64,000 bases of DNA from Cellvibrio sp. 79 (GTDB lineage Bacteria; Pseudomonadota; Gammaproteobacteria; Pseudomonadales; Cellvibrionaceae), in NCBI GenBank assembly GCA_003056245.1, contig MVDH01000003.1:330187-394186 (forward strand), given 5' to 3'. Positions 35,487-44,911 of the stretch are shown here, piece after piece; positions within the stretch are counted from its first letter, which is position 1; each line of letters opens with the position of its first letter. A program made the position numbers and the translations under genes. The notes beneath the pieces were generated by a model. The model was given only the letters and a program-made list of their open reading frames with translations. It had not been told where the DNA came from and ran no database searches.

Positions 35487-36296
35487 TTATCCAAGCGGAT
35501 ATGTAAGGAATGAAAAATGAATTTGGTTAACAAAAAAATGAATCATTATTGGGTAGAAAATATTTTTGCTCAGGGTGTAACTTAACCCATACAAAAATCC
35601 CGCCAGTGCATAGACCCAGATTGCAGCACCACTTAATCCGGAATGGATTGCAACAAATATCGCCGTCACCACTACCAACGGAACCAGTTCCTGAACCCAG
35701 CGATTATCCGTAACAACGGCTATTGCATTGCGCAATGATTGTTGCAATAACAAACGCATAAATGCTTCTTCTGCCACACAGATAATCAATAAATTACCCA
35801 GCGCAAATAGCGCTATTTTTTCAATACCTTTGGGTTGGAGATGTAACTCAAGAACGGGAATTGCCAATCCAATGACTGCAGTTGGCGCTAGCAATGCCAT
35901 CAAAAATTGATGTTTCGGTGCTGCAGTAAACTCATCATCATGTCGTTTTGACCAAAGGAAATACAACAACAGAAAGCCACAAATGCCTTTACCGAGGTTG
36001 GCAAAAAATTCGTAACGAGGCATGGCGCCGGAATCGCCAACCAAACCAAACACCAATGGATAAGAAAACCCCTCCGGCCTATAGGTAGCAATCCAAAAAG
36101 CTAAAGGTGCAATCAAACACCACAGTAACGATTTCTGCCAACGACTCAACGATAAGCCCTGGCGAACCCACAACGCACCAGTTAACACAATCAACCCAGC
36201 TGCATTAGCCAACGGCAACCATTGCAAAAATACCAATGTCGCCACCGCGACCAACAAAAGCCCGACAAACACTTTTTCCGAAAACACCTTTGTCAT
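35487..36296 (-). CDS. CPBP family intramembrane glutamic protease
   Basis: 269 residues with about eight membrane helices. The CPBP (CAAX protease/bacteriocin-processing) motifs are present: VAEEAFMRLLLQ (EExxxR), FVAIHSGLSGAA (motif 2 with His) and MIHFFVNQIHFS (HxxxN, motif 4). Such proteases cleave within membranes; bacterial members process peptides or confer bacteriocin self-immunity, but the substrate here is unknown. The ATG at 36296 is preferred over the frame start at 36353, which lies inside an imperfect inverted repeat. The M23 peptidase follows at 19 bases. Confidence 0.85.
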   Translation of the reverse strand: MTKVFSEKVFVGLLLVAVATLVFLQWLPLANAAGLIVLTGALWVRQGLSLSRWQKSLLWCLIAPLAFWIATYRPEGFSYPLVFGLVGDSGAMPRYEFFANLGKGICGFLLLYFLWSKRHDDEFTAAPKHQFLMALLAPTAVIGLAIPVLELHLQPKGIEKIALFALGNLLIICVAEEAFMRLLLQQSLRNAIAVVTDNRWVQELVPLVVVTAIFVAIHSGLSGAAIWVYALAGFLYGLSYTLSKNIFYPIMIHFFVNQIHFSFLTYPLG

Positions 36297-36311
36297 TAAT
36301 ACATCCGTAGG

Positions 36312-36414
36312 TTGTGCCGGGCCGCGTAGGCTGAGCGCAGCGGTGCCCAACATAGAAATTCATTTAAATTAACACTGTCTGCAACCGTGCTACTCAGCCT
36401 ATGCGGCTCGACAA
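36312..36414. repeat. Imperfect long inverted repeat, REP/MITE-like
   Basis: TTGTGCCGGGCCGCGTAGGC at 36312-36331 (continuing TGAG) is matched in inverted form by CTCAGCCTATGCGGCTCGAC at 36393-36412 (continuing AA), with a few mismatches. About 57 bases lie between. The left arm also contains its own small repeat (GTTGTGCC...GGTGCCCAAC). It has the look of a dispersed palindromic repeat next to the CPBP gene start. Confidence 0.6.
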
Positions 36415-36445
36415 AAAGTACATTTTAGCTAGCATCAAAAATAGA

Positions 36446-36473
36446 AAAGGCCGACTCTTTCGAATCGGCCTTT
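36446..36473. terminator. Terminator of dnaJ
   Basis: AAAGGCCGA at 36446-36454 pairs with TCGGCCTTT at 36465-36473, with A/T-rich ends on both sides; it is 17 bases past the dnaJ stop. Confidence 0.85.
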
Positions 36474-36490
36474 GTTTTTTAAATTCCTAA

Positions 36491-37612
36491 CTACTCATTA
36501 AAAAACTTCTTAACACCGTCGAACCAACTCGATTGCTTAGGGGAATATTTTCCCCCTTTCATCGTTGCCTGAAATTCTTTCAGCAATTCTTTTTGTTTGC
36601 TGGTGAGGTTAACCGGCGTTTCAACTACTACACGGCAAAGTAAATCGCCCACTCCACCACCACGCACTGGCGTTACACCTTTGCCGCGTAGTTTGAATAA
36701 TTTTCCGGTTTGGGTTTCTGCAGGAACTTTTAGCTTCACGCGACCATCCAGTGTTGGAACTTCAAGTTCGCCACCGATTGCTGCATCGACAAAATCGATG
36801 GGTACTTCGCAATATAAATCCGCGCCGTCGCGCTTGAAAATATTGTGTTCACGCACATGAACCTGCACATACAAATCACCGCTTGGACCACCGTCCGCAC
36901 CCGCTTCGCCTTCGCCAGATAAACGAATACGATCACCGGTGTCTACACCCGCCGGTACTTTAACTTGCAAGGTTTTGGTTTCTTCGGTGCGACCTTGGCC
37001 ATTACAGGATTTACAAGGATCAGAAATAATTGTGCCGCGACCACGACATGACGGACAGGTTTGTTGTACCGAGAAAAACCCCTGCTGCATACGCACTTGC
37101 CCATGGCCACCACAGGTAGTACAGGTCACCGGTTTGCTGCCCGCTTTTGCACCGGACCCATCGCAGGTTTTACAGGAAACCAATGTTGGAACTTTAATTT
37201 GCACACTGGTGCCCTTAACAGCATCTTCCAAACTTAATTCGAGGTTGTAACGCAAATCCGAACCGCGGCTCGGACCACCGCGACCACCGCGCCCGCCGCC
37301 GAAAATATCGCCGAACACATCGCCAAAAATATCGCTGAAATTACCGAAACCCGCACCGCCAGCACCACCGCCCATGCCGCCCTGACCATCAACACCGGCA
37401 TGACCAAAACGATCATAGGCCGCGCGCTTGTTTTCATCGGACAACACTTCGTAAGCCTCATTGGCTTCCTTGAATTTTTCTTCCGCTTTTGGATCATCCG
37501 GATTGCGATCAGGATGGAATTTCATCGCTACACGGCGATAAGCTTTTTTCAATTCGGCTGCGTCTACATCTTTCTGGACGCCGAGGACTTCGTAGTAATC
37601 GCGTTTTGACAT
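36491..37612 (-). CDS. dnaJ: Chaperone DnaJ (Hsp40)
   Basis: 373 residues. The J domain starts [20 protein letters not shown] and has KFHPDRNP with the HPD motif that stimulates the DnaK ATPase. A glycine-rich linker follows (about residues 75-110). Then come four zinc-binding CxxCxGxG repeats ([40 protein letters not shown]) and the C-terminal substrate-binding domains. The start at 37612 is where the family begins; the frame is open 13 codons upstream. It works with DnaK and GrpE, encoded just upstream on the same strand. A terminator-like hairpin and a REP-like repeat separate it from dnaK. Confidence 0.97.
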   Translation of the reverse strand: MSKRDYYEVLGVQKDVDAAELKKAYRRVAMKFHPDRNPDDPKAEEKFKEANEAYEVLSDENKRAAYDRFGHAGVDGQGGMGGGAGGAGFGNFSDIFGDVFGDIFGGGRGGRGGPSRGSDLRYNLELSLEDAVKGTSVQIKVPTLVSCKTCDGSGAKAGSKPVTCTTCGGHGQVRMQQGFFSVQQTCPSCRGRGTIISDPCKSCNGQGRTEETKTLQVKVPAGVDTGDRIRLSGEGEAGADGGPSGDLYVQVHVREHNIFKRDGADLYCEVPIDFVDAAIGGELEVPTLDGRVKLKVPAETQTGKLFKLRGKGVTPVRGGGVGDLLCRVVVETPVNLTSKQKELLKEFQATMKGGKYSPKQSSWFDGVKKFFNE

Positions 37613-37660
37613 GGTTACACCGATAAAAGAAATGCAGAAACATTTCACCAAAAATTTTAC

Positions 37661-37691
37661 GTAGCCCGTATGGATTGAAATGCAATACGGG
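37661..37691. repeat. REP-like repeat, copy B
   Basis: GTAGCCCGTATGG...GCAATACGGG; the CCCGTAT and ATACGGG arms are perfectly complementary. It matches copy A at 2664-2693 at both arms. It lies between dnaK and dnaJ. Confidence 0.6.
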
Positions 37692-37761
37692 GTCAGTCAT
37701 TTAAAACATTTCCCGCTTTCATCAAATATCTGCGGGTTATATTTGCCGGTTCTTACATGAC

Positions 37762-37785
37762 AAATGCGGGCATGGGCCCGCATTT
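37762..37785. terminator. Hairpin downstream of dnaK
   Basis: AAATGCGGG at 37762-37770 pairs with CCCGCATTT at 37777-37785, loop CATGGG. The minus-strand T-run is short, so readthrough into dnaJ is possible. Confidence 0.65.
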
Positions 37786-37817
37786 GTTATTTATACTTCC
37801 ATCAAGCAATCGAAAAC

Positions 37818-39752
37818 TTATTTTTTGTCTTCTTTCACTTCTTCGAACTCGGCATCCACTACACCGTCATCTGCTGGCTTGCTGCCACCGGCTTGTTGTG
37901 CGCCCGCACCACCAGCTGCTTGCGCACCGGCTTGTTGCTCTGCGTAAAGTTTTTGCGCAAGAGAACCTGAGGCTTCAGTCAGCTTGGTAGTTGCTTCTTC
38001 AATTTTCGCCAGATCATCACCCTTAGCTACATCGCGCGCTTGAGTGAGTGCTGCTTCGATTGCCGATTTTTCTTCAGCCGTCGCTTTGTCACCCGCATCT
38101 TTCAACGTTTTTTCCGTTGCGTGGACCAAACCTTCCAATGTGTTGCGTGCACCAACAATTTCTGCGAACTTGCGATCTGCTTCAGCGTTAGCTTCAGCAT
38201 CCTTTACCATTTTCTGGATTTCATCATCGCTCAAACCGGAAGATGCTTTGATCACAATGGATTGCTCTTTGCCAGTTGCTTTGTCTTTCGCGCTTACGTT
38301 CAGAATACCGTTTGCATCGATATCAAACGTTACTTCGATTTGCGGTACACCGCGTTGTGCCGGCGGAATATCAGCCAGATCAAAACGACCGAGCGATTTG
38401 TTTTGCGATGCTTGCTTGCGCTCACCTTGTACTACGTGGATGGTGACCGCAGTCTGGTTGTCATCGGCCGTTGAAAACACTTGCGACTTTTTGGTTGGAA
38501 TCGTGGTGTTTTTGTCGATCAACGGAGTCGCTACGCCACCCATGGTTTCGATACCAAGAGTCAAAGGGGTTACGTCCAGCAACAATACGTTGGTGGTTTC
38601 ACCGGACAAAACAGAACCTTGAATTGCAGCACCAATAGCGACTGCTTCGTCAGGGTTCACGTCTTTACGTGGCTCTTTACCGAAGAAATCCGCAACGGCT
38701 TTTTGTACCAATGGCATACGGGTTTGCCCGCCCACCAGAATTACATCGTCAATGTCGCTGATAGACTTGCCTGAATCTTTAATCGCTTGTTTTACCGGCT
38801 CCATTGAGCGGGTAACCAATTCTTCAACCAGCGACTCAAGTTTGGCGCGAGTAAGTTTTACTACCAAATGTTTTGGACCTGTTGCATCTGCAGTGATGTA
38901 AGGCAGGTTAACTTCGGTTTGTTGGCTGGATGACAATTCGATCTTGGCTTTCTCTGCCGCTTCTTTCAAACGTTGCAGCGCGAGTGGATCGTTGTGCAAA
39001 TCGATACCAGTATCTTTCTTGAACGTTTCTGCCAGAAATTCGATCAAACGCATATCAAAGTCTTCACCACCGAGAAAAGTATCACCGTTGGTTGAAAGTA
39101 CTTCGAATTGATGTTCGCCATCTACGTCAGCAATTTCGATAATGGAGATATCGAAAGTACCGCCACCCAGATCGTATACCGCGATAGTGCGATCACCTAC
39201 GCCTTTATCCAAACCATAAGCCAATGCAGCAGCGGTTGGTTCGTTGATGATACGTTTTACGTCCAGACCCGCGATACGGCCCGCATCTTTAGTGGCTTGA
39301 CGTTGTGAATCGTTGAAATATGCCGGAACAGTAATTACTGCTTCGGTTACTTTTTCACCGAGGTAATCCTCAGCGGTTTTTTTCATTTTCTTCAACACTT
39401 CAGCAGAAATTTGTGGCGGTGCTTTTTTATCGCCTTTCACTTCGACCCAAGCATCGCCGTTATCAGCCGCAACGATTTTGTAGGGCACCATTTTGATATC
39501 TTTCTGCACTACGTCGTCTTTGAATTTACGGCCAATCAAACGTTTTACTGCAAATAAAGTGTTATGCGGATTGGTTACTGCCTGACGTTTGGCAGATTGA
39601 CCTACCAGAATTTCTTCGTCGTTAGTGAATGCAATAATTGACGGCGTAGTGCGATCGCCTTCGGCGTTTTCGATCACTTTTGGTTTGCCGCCTTCCAATA
39701 CAGATACGCATGAGTTGGTGGTACCCAAATCGATGCCGATAATTTTGCCCAT
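37818..39752 (-). CDS. dnaK: Chaperone DnaK (Hsp70)
   Basis: 644 residues. The ATPase domain has the three Hsp70 signatures: [12 protein letters not shown] at the N-terminus, [14 protein letters not shown], and [17 protein letters not shown]. The linker contains [11 protein letters not shown], and the substrate-binding domain follows; the acidic C-terminal tail ends in [12 protein letters not shown], the usual EEVKxDKK. It binds unfolded chains in cycles driven by DnaJ and GrpE. The start at 39752 has AGGAGC upstream; an in-frame extension of 16 codons has no similarity. A sigma-32-type promoter is visible upstream at 39871-39898. Confidence 0.98.
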   Translation of the reverse strand: MGKIIGIDLGTTNSCVSVLEGGKPKVIENAEGDRTTPSIIAFTNDEEILVGQSAKRQAVTNPHNTLFAVKRLIGRKFKDDVVQKDIKMVPYKIVAADNGDAWVEVKGDKKAPPQISAEVLKKMKKTAEDYLGEKVTEAVITVPAYFNDSQRQATKDAGRIAGLDVKRIINEPTAAALAYGLDKGVGDRTIAVYDLGGGTFDISIIEIADVDGEHQFEVLSTNGDTFLGGEDFDMRLIEFLAETFKKDTGIDLHNDPLALQRLKEAAEKAKIELSSSQQTEVNLPYITADATGPKHLVVKLTRAKLESLVEELVTRSMEPVKQAIKDSGKSISDIDDVILVGGQTRMPLVQKAVADFFGKEPRKDVNPDEAVAIGAAIQGSVLSGETTNVLLLDVTPLTLGIETMGGVATPLIDKNTTIPTKKSQVFSTADDNQTAVTIHVVQGERKQASQNKSLGRFDLADIPPAQRGVPQIEVTFDIDANGILNVSAKDKATGKEQSIVIKASSGLSDDEIQKMVKDAEANAEADRKFAEIVGARNTLEGLVHATEKTLKDAGDKATAEEKSAIEAALTQARDVAKGDDLAKIEEATTKLTEASGSLAQKLYAEQQAGAQAAGGAGAQQAGGSKPADDGVVDAEFEEVKEDKK

Positions 39753-39870
39753 GGTGTTGCTCCTGAAAAATTCTGTTTGTTGCTGAGTGCAATCGAGCAC
39801 TAAATTGTTGTTACTGGCCTCAGTCGTCGCAGATCGTCGGCGATTTGCGTTTTATTGGCAGTTGGTTTCT

Positions 39871-39898
39871 ATATTGGCGCCGGGTGAATAAATTCAAG
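39871..39898 (-). promoter_or_regulatory. Heat-shock (sigma-32-type) promoter for dnaK
   Basis: On the minus strand CTTGAA (39898-39893) is followed after 15 bases by CCAATAT (39877-39871). This is close to the sigma-32 consensus CTTGAA-N13-17-CCCCATNT but weaker in the -10 than the grpE promoter. It lies about 120 bases before the dnaK start. Confidence 0.6.
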
Positions 39899-39936
39899 TC
39901 CAGCGCTAAAAAATCCTGCTTCACATTGGCAACGAT

Positions 39937-40503
39937 TTACGGAGCCTTGGATACCACCACCATTGCCGGGCGGACCAGACGGCCGTGAAGGGTGTAACCT
40001 TTTTGGAAACAGTTAATAACGGTATTGGGTTCTACATCCGGGCTTGGCACGGCCGATACCGCTTGATGCAGGTTTGGATCGAAAGGTTCGCCATGGGGAT
40101 TAACCACAACTACCTGATGGCGAGCCAATGCATCTACAAACGTTTTGTGTGTTAGCTGGATACCTTCAGCAATCGCCGTGAAGGCTTCATTGCCAGTGTC
40201 TATCGACGAAAGCGCGCGCTCCAGGTTATCGACTACTGGCAGCAGGTCATTCACGATTTTTTCCAAGCCGAATTTATGGGCTTTTTCAATATCCTGCTCC
40301 GCACGGCGACGCGCATTTTGTGCCTCAGCCTGGGCGCGTAGACCTTGCTCTTTGGTTGACTCATAAGCAGCCGCCAACGTCGCCAGTTGGGCTTGCAGGG
40401 TTTCAATACTTACTTCCGTGGTTTCCAGCTGGGCCTGCTCGGCTGTATCAGCGGGTTGAGCGTCGGTAGCATTTTGAATGTCGGTGTAATCTTGAGTTGA
40501 CAC
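39937..40503 (-). CDS. grpE: Nucleotide exchange factor GrpE
   Basis: 188 residues. It releases ADP from DnaK. The N-terminal part is acidic and disordered (residues about 1-45), followed by a long coiled-coil helix rich in Ala, Glu and Arg (AQAEAQNARRRAEQDIEKAH) and the head domain with VVDNLERALSS and the conserved GEPFDPNLHQAVS and NTVINCFQKGYTLHGRLVRP. GTG at 40503 is chosen because TTGGAG stands 7 bases upstream; the in-frame TTG at 40515 is part of that ribosome site. A strong sigma-32 promoter lies about 100 bases upstream. Confidence 0.95.
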   Translation of the reverse strand: MSTQDYTDIQNATDAQPADTAEQAQLETTEVSIETLQAQLATLAAAYESTKEQGLRAQAEAQNARRRAEQDIEKAHKFGLEKIVNDLLPVVDNLERALSSIDTGNEAFTAIAEGIQLTHKTFVDALARHQVVVVNPHGEPFDPNLHQAVSAVPSPDVEPNTVINCFQKGYTLHGRLVRPAMVVVSKAP

Positions 40504-40866
40504 TGTATTCTCCAATCACGTGTTGGGCGGCGGCAGTTGCCACCGGGATAACTCGAGCAGCCAAGAAGGCGCCCATTAAGACGGTGGGGGCTATATGGGG
40601 CTAAGGAGAGGAGATTCAAGCATTGGCGCTAAAGTTTTTGTGGATAAATCCGATCATTAAATCGACAAGGCAATGTATTAAGTAACCAATGAATTTGTGC
40701 CTATACTCAAAAACATCGCACGGGATTTTTAATGAGCCCGTGCAAAAACAGCAACTATTCTTGTACAAATTAAAATGATTTATGCGCCAAAAATGCAATT
40801 TCTTTCTCACTCCAAACGATTGGGAATAACGCCATAAAATACTTGGCTTTGGCAGCAAAATACCAT
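40504..40866. other. Divergent regulatory region between grpE and the chemoreceptor gene
   Basis: About 360 bases without a supported gene. It contains the sigma-32 promoter of grpE; the right edge borders the chemoreceptor promoter. Confidence 0.6.
40593..40620 (-). promoter_or_regulatory. Heat-shock (sigma-32) promoter for grpE
   Basis: On the minus strand CTTGAA (40620-40615), 14-base spacer, CCCCATAT (40600-40593). This matches the sigma-32 consensus at every core position. It starts transcription roughly 80-90 bases before the grpE start. Confidence 0.88.
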
Positions 40867-40895
40867 TTGACAACGTTGTCTGCTCAACCTATTGT
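40867..40895 (+). promoter_or_regulatory. Sigma-70 promoter with LacI-type palindrome over the -35 box
   Basis: TTGACA (40867-40872), 17-base spacer, TATTGT (40890-40895). The perfect palindrome GACAACGTTGTC (40869-40880) covers the end of the -35 box, so a bound repressor would block the chemoreceptor gene. The same 12-mer occurs at 1727-1738. Confidence 0.65.
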
Positions 40896-40940
40896 CCATT
40901 AAACCTGTTTATAAGTTCGCCACCCAGAGGGCTCCTCACT

Positions 40941-42560
40941 ATGTCATTGCGCGTTAAAATCTGGATTGTCTCCGCCCAAATCCTGCTTGGTCTCCTGGGA
41001 ATGATGCTAATTGGCCTGTTTACTGTTCGTTATTCATCCAACCAGGATAACGCCGCACGGGTTGAGCAATTGCTCAACAGCACCTATGCCACAGTGATCC
41101 AGATGGAACAGATGGCAGCTCGCGGTGAAATGACCGACGAAGCGGCCCAGAAAATCGCCACCCAAATCTTGCGCAATAACGTTTATCACAAATCCGAGTA
41201 TGTATATGTCGCCGATGAAAAAATGAACTTCGTCGCAGCGCCACTCGATCCGCAACTGCATGGCACCAGCTTCCATGAATTTAAAGATGGTAATGGCAGA
41301 AGTGTTGGGGAGATCCTGCTTAAGGCCGTCGGTAAGGCCCAGGGTCAAACTGCTCGCTATAATTGGACACAAAAACAAGCTGACGGCTCCATTGAAGAAA
41401 AACTCTCTATCGCCAAACTATCCCCGCGCTGGAAATGGGTGGTAGGGACCGGTATCGGTTTTAACGAGGTCAATGCACGCTTTTGGGAAACCGCTAAATG
41501 GCAACTGGGCATCTGTATCCTGGTCATGCTGGTGATCGTGGTACCGGTGGTGTTGTTTGCGCGCAAACTGGATAACGGGCTTGGCGCTGAATTGAAAGAA
41601 GTATTAACACTGGTTCGCGCAGTAGCCGGTGGTGACTTGACCGAGCGTAATTCACATCGCGCGCCCGAAGATAGCATTTATGGCTCTGTAGTCCGTATGC
41701 GCCAGAACCTGCGCGATATGCTCAGCAGCATTTCTTCCATGGTTTCACGCTTGCATGAGATCAGTGATGACATCGTCCATAAAGCTGAAACCAGCACCGC
41801 TATGGCCGAGGACCAAAGCTCCAATACCATTAAAATTGCGTCCTCCGCAGAAGAATTCAACATGCAAACCAAGGACGCGATGCAACAAGCCAAGGTTGCT
41901 ACCAACCAGACTGACCATGCATCCAAAACCGCTAACCAAGGCCAGAAACTTATATCCAATGCGGTGAAAAGCTTTGTTGAAATCGATAATAGCGTGATCC
42001 AGACCCAAGGCAGCATTGATGATCTGGCGAGCCGTATCAACAGTATTTCCGCCGTAATTTCAGTCATCAGCGAAGTAGCAAACCAGACCAATTTGCTTGC
42101 CCTCAATGCTGCGATTGAGGCCGCGCGCGCCGGTGAGCAAGGCCGCGGTTTTGCGGTTGTCGCCGATGAAGTTCGCCAGCTAGCACAACGTACTACGCAG
42201 GCCACGACTGAAATTAGCGATACCATCACCGCCGTCCAGCACTCCAGCCGTGTTGCGAAGCAGAATATGGATGACATGGTTACCCAATTGAAAGACGGCA
42301 TCACCCAAACCCGCCAGGGTGGTGAAATTGTGGAAAGTGTACGCAAGGAAACCGATGAAGTAGCCAAAATGGTCGCCCATATCGGCAACTCGCTCATCGA
42401 ACATGTGCAGGCAAGTAGCTTGATTCTGGAATACGTTAGCCATGTGGAGCAGTCATCCCTGGGAACCAAGGACGCAGCACGCGGAACCCTGATCGCTTCG
42501 CAACAAATACGCGATGCATCCGATGAACTCAGTCGCAAACTCGAGGGCTTCCGCCTCTAA
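40941..42560 (+). CDS. Methyl-accepting chemotaxis protein with single-Cache sensor
   Basis: 539 residues. The first membrane helix spans about residues 8-28, and the periplasmic sensor about 30-185 with the sCache_2 pattern ([48 protein letters not shown]). The second helix spans about 188-207, followed by a HAMP-like stretch and the cytoplasmic signalling coiled coil. Its tip reads [20 protein letters not shown] followed by [20 protein letters not shown], the conserved CheA/CheW-binding hairpin. sCache_2 receptors often sense short organic acids; the ligand here is unknown. No che genes are adjacent. Its promoter carries a LacI-type palindrome. Confidence 0.95.
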   Translation: MSLRVKIWIVSAQILLGLLGMMLIGLFTVRYSSNQDNAARVEQLLNSTYATVIQMEQMAARGEMTDEAAQKIATQILRNNVYHKSEYVYVADEKMNFVAAPLDPQLHGTSFHEFKDGNGRSVGEILLKAVGKAQGQTARYNWTQKQADGSIEEKLSIAKLSPRWKWVVGTGIGFNEVNARFWETAKWQLGICILVMLVIVVPVVLFARKLDNGLGAELKEVLTLVRAVAGGDLTERNSHRAPEDSIYGSVVRMRQNLRDMLSSISSMVSRLHEISDDIVHKAETSTAMAEDQSSNTIKIASSAEEFNMQTKDAMQQAKVATNQTDHASKTANQGQKLISNAVKSFVEIDNSVIQTQGSIDDLASRINSISAVISVISEVANQTNLLALNAAIEAARAGEQGRGFAVVADEVRQLAQRTTQATTEISDTITAVQHSSRVAKQNMDDMVTQLKDGITQTRQGGEIVESVRKETDEVAKMVAHIGNSLIEHVQASSLILEYVSHVEQSSLGTKDAARGTLIASQQIRDASDELSRKLEGFRL

Positions 42561-42597
42561 TTGCACTTGCCGGCACACCCTTGAACACTGTATAAAT

Positions 42598-42628
42598 AGC
42601 CAGATACAAAATAACCTTGTATCTGGCT
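42598..42628 (+). terminator. Terminator of the chemoreceptor gene
   Basis: AGCCAGATACAA at 42598-42609 pairs perfectly with TTGTATCTGGCT at 42617-42628, followed by a T-run. Confidence 0.92.
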
Positions 42629-42686
42629 TTTTTATTTCTGCCTTAATACCAAATGTTGCGTGCCTGCTAATCGATCTGGATTGCCT

Positions 42687-44354
42687 ATGCTCACTCATCT
42701 GAACATCCAAAACTTTACCCTGGTCGATCATCTGGATCTGGATCTAAAGCCAGGCATGAGCGTGATTACCGGGGAAACAGGCGCGGGCAAATCCATCGTA
42801 TTGGATGCACTAGGCCAAACGCTGGGCGACCGCGCTGATGGTGAACGAGTGCGAACAGGGGCAAGCCGCGCTGATATCTGTGCAACGTTCGATACACGCA
42901 AAATTCCAACCGCCGCAGAGTGGCTGGTTAATAACGACTTGCAGCAGGCGGATCACCCCCACGAATGCCTGCTGCGGCGGGTAATTTCCAGTGATGGCAA
43001 ATCCAAAGCTTACATCAATGGCCAATCAGCAACCTTGCAGCAGTTGCGCACGTTGGGGGAGATGCTGATTGATATTCACAGCCAGCATGAGCACCAATCA
43101 CTCCTGATAAAAGATACCCATCGCCGACTGGTTGACGAATTCGCGGGCCAAACCGATCTGGCCAAACAAGTCCGCCTGGCATGGCGCGAATGGCAAAGCC
43201 GGTTGGAGCATTTCATCCATTTGCGTGATAACGCCGCCGAGGTAAATGCCCGCTTCCAATTATTGAGTTATCAAGTCGATGAACTGGAGCAGCTCGGCTT
43301 GCAAACCGGCGAGCTAACAAAATTGGAAGCTGAACAGCGCGGTTTGGCCAATGCAGAGGAAATCCTGCGTGGCAGCCAGCAATTGGCGGCATTTTGTGGC
43401 GATGATGAGCAAGGGCTAAGCGTCAACCTGCATCGCGCGCTGCATATATTGCGCAACCTGCCGGAAAAGTCTGCGGCCTTGAAAAGTGCGGAAGAATTGT
43501 TAATCAGTGCGCAAATACAGGTCGAGGAAGCACAGCATGAAATCGAACACCATATTGATAGCTTTGCCCTTGACCCTGCGCGCTTGCAACAGGTCGAAGA
43601 ACGTCTTTCGGCCATTTATGATTTGGCACGCAAGCATCGTATTCAACCTGACGAACTGCCGGATTTGATCGATAAACTAAGTGCCGAACTTGAGCAGCTG
43701 CAAGGCGGCGATGCCAAACTGGATCAACTTGTCCAACAGGTAGCTCACGCAGAAAAAAACTATCGCCAATTGGCCGAGCAGCTTTCCGGTAAACGTGCCA
43801 AAGCGGGAACAACATTGGCAAAACAAGTTAATGAACAACTTAAATTATTGGCAATGGAGAACGCCAAATTCAGTGTCAGTTTGCTTCCCTTGGGGGATAA
43901 ACCTGGAGCTAATGGCCTGGAAGAAGTGGAGTTTTTAATCAGCACCAACCCGGGCCAGGCACCGCGTCCATTGGCCAAAATTGCTTCAGGCGGAGAATTA
44001 TCGCGTATTAGCCTTGCCGTTCAGGTGGTAACCGCCCAAACATCAGCTATCCCCACATTAGTGTTCGACGAAGTAGACGTAGGCATCGGTGGGGCAACCG
44101 GCGATGTGGTGGGTCAGCTGCTACGACAGTTAGGCGAACGAGGCCAGGTAATTTGCGTCACGCATTTGGCCCAAGTGGCGAGCAAGGGGCATCAGCATTT
44201 ACAGGTTGTGAAAACAGCGAGTAAAAAATCCGCAGAATCAACTCTGATTGAGTTGGCGGGTGATGCCAGGATTGAAGAGATAGCGCGAATGCTCGGCGGC
44301 TTAAAAGTTACCGATCAATCGCTTGCCCATGCGCGGGAAATGTTGGCATTGTAG
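42687..44354 (+). CDS. recN: DNA repair protein RecN
   Basis: 555 residues, an SMC-like ATPase acting early in double-strand break repair. Walker A is TGETGAGKSIVLDAL (Gly29-Ser36). Long coiled-coil arms occupy about residues 150-370. The C-terminal ATPase half has the ABC signature LAKIASGGELSRISLAVQVV and Walker B TLVFDEVDVGIGG, followed by ICVTHLAQVASKG. The start at 42687 is the family start (MLTHLNIQNFTLVDHLDLDL); a GTG at 42660 in frame is less likely. No clear LexA box was recognised upstream. Convergent with fur. Confidence 0.97.
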   Translation: MLTHLNIQNFTLVDHLDLDLKPGMSVITGETGAGKSIVLDALGQTLGDRADGERVRTGASRADICATFDTRKIPTAAEWLVNNDLQQADHPHECLLRRVISSDGKSKAYINGQSATLQQLRTLGEMLIDIHSQHEHQSLLIKDTHRRLVDEFAGQTDLAKQVRLAWREWQSRLEHFIHLRDNAAEVNARFQLLSYQVDELEQLGLQTGELTKLEAEQRGLANAEEILRGSQQLAAFCGDDEQGLSVNLHRALHILRNLPEKSAALKSAEELLISAQIQVEEAQHEIEHHIDSFALDPARLQQVEERLSAIYDLARKHRIQPDELPDLIDKLSAELEQLQGGDAKLDQLVQQVAHAEKNYRQLAEQLSGKRAKAGTTLAKQVNEQLKLLAMENAKFSVSLLPLGDKPGANGLEEVEFLISTNPGQAPRPLAKIASGGELSRISLAVQVVTAQTSAIPTLVFDEVDVGIGGATGDVVGQLLRQLGERGQVICVTHLAQVASKGHQHLQVVKTASKKSAESTLIELAGDARIEEIARMLGGLKVTDQSLAHAREMLAL

Positions 44355-44380
44355 GCATCACCAAATTCAAGGTAATAAAA

Positions 44381-44401
44381 AGGGCGCAATAAATGCACCC
44401 T
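44381..44401 (-). terminator. Terminator of fur
   Basis: AGGGCGCA at 44381-44388 pairs with TGCACCCT at 44394-44401 with one mismatch; on the minus strand TTTTATT follows. It is 25 bases past the fur stop. Confidence 0.6.
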
Positions 44402-44425
44402 CGTTGACACCACAATACTGGGTAA

Positions 44426-44833
44426 CTAACGCTTTTTACGTACGTAAAGCACCAGGCTGTGATCGGTCAGTTCATAACCGTAGTCAGCCGCAATGCGTTT
44501 TTGCAGCGCTTCGATTTCATCGTTATGGAACTCTATGATGGTGCCGGCATCTATATCGACCATGTGATCATGATGTTCCCCGCGCGCTACTTCGAATACT
44601 GAATGGCCGCCATCAAAGTTATGACGCACAACCAAACCGGCGGTCTCAAACTGGGTTAATACCCGATACACCGTAGCCAAACCAACATCATCCCCCTGCT
44701 CCATCAGCGCCTTATAAACATCTTCAGCGCTCATGTGATGCCGTTCAGAGGACTCCAGCATTTGCAAAATTTTAACTCGCGGCAAAGTGACTTTAAGGCC
44801 AGCCTTGCGCAGCTCGTGGTTACCATCTGCCAT
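44426..44833 (-). CDS. fur: Ferric uptake regulator Fur
   Basis: 135 residues. The N-terminal winged helix contains LKVTLPRVKILQMLESSERH and DVGLATVYRVLTQFETAGLV; the C-terminal metal-binding dimerisation domain contains HNFDGGHSVFEVARGEHHDH, the His-rich iron site, and DAGTIIEFHNDEIEALQKRI. With Fe(II) it represses iron-uptake genes. The start at 44833 has GGGGGAA upstream; an in-frame TTG at 44845 lies upstream of that ribosome site. It is divergent from bamE, as in many gammaproteobacteria, with 78 bases between the starts. Confidence 0.97.
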   Translation of the reverse strand: MADGNHELRKAGLKVTLPRVKILQMLESSERHHMSAEDVYKALMEQGDDVGLATVYRVLTQFETAGLVVRHNFDGGHSVFEVARGEHHDHMVDIDAGTIIEFHNDEIEALQKRIAADYGYELTDHSLVLYVRKKR

Positions 44834-44911
44834 TATTTCCCCCAAACTCTTCTCAGTGTTCCTGTGGTTCGGGTATTATCCGCGTTCATTTTCGTTAGTG
44901 GAAGCCCTAGT

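Noticed and set aside
38044-38622. 192-codon ORF antisense to dnaK
   Set aside because: Shadow frame of dnaK, with serine-rich composition expected from reverse reading of a conserved gene.
41678-42538. 286-codon ORF antisense to the chemoreceptor
   Set aside because: Shadow of the coiled-coil region; no start signal and no family match.
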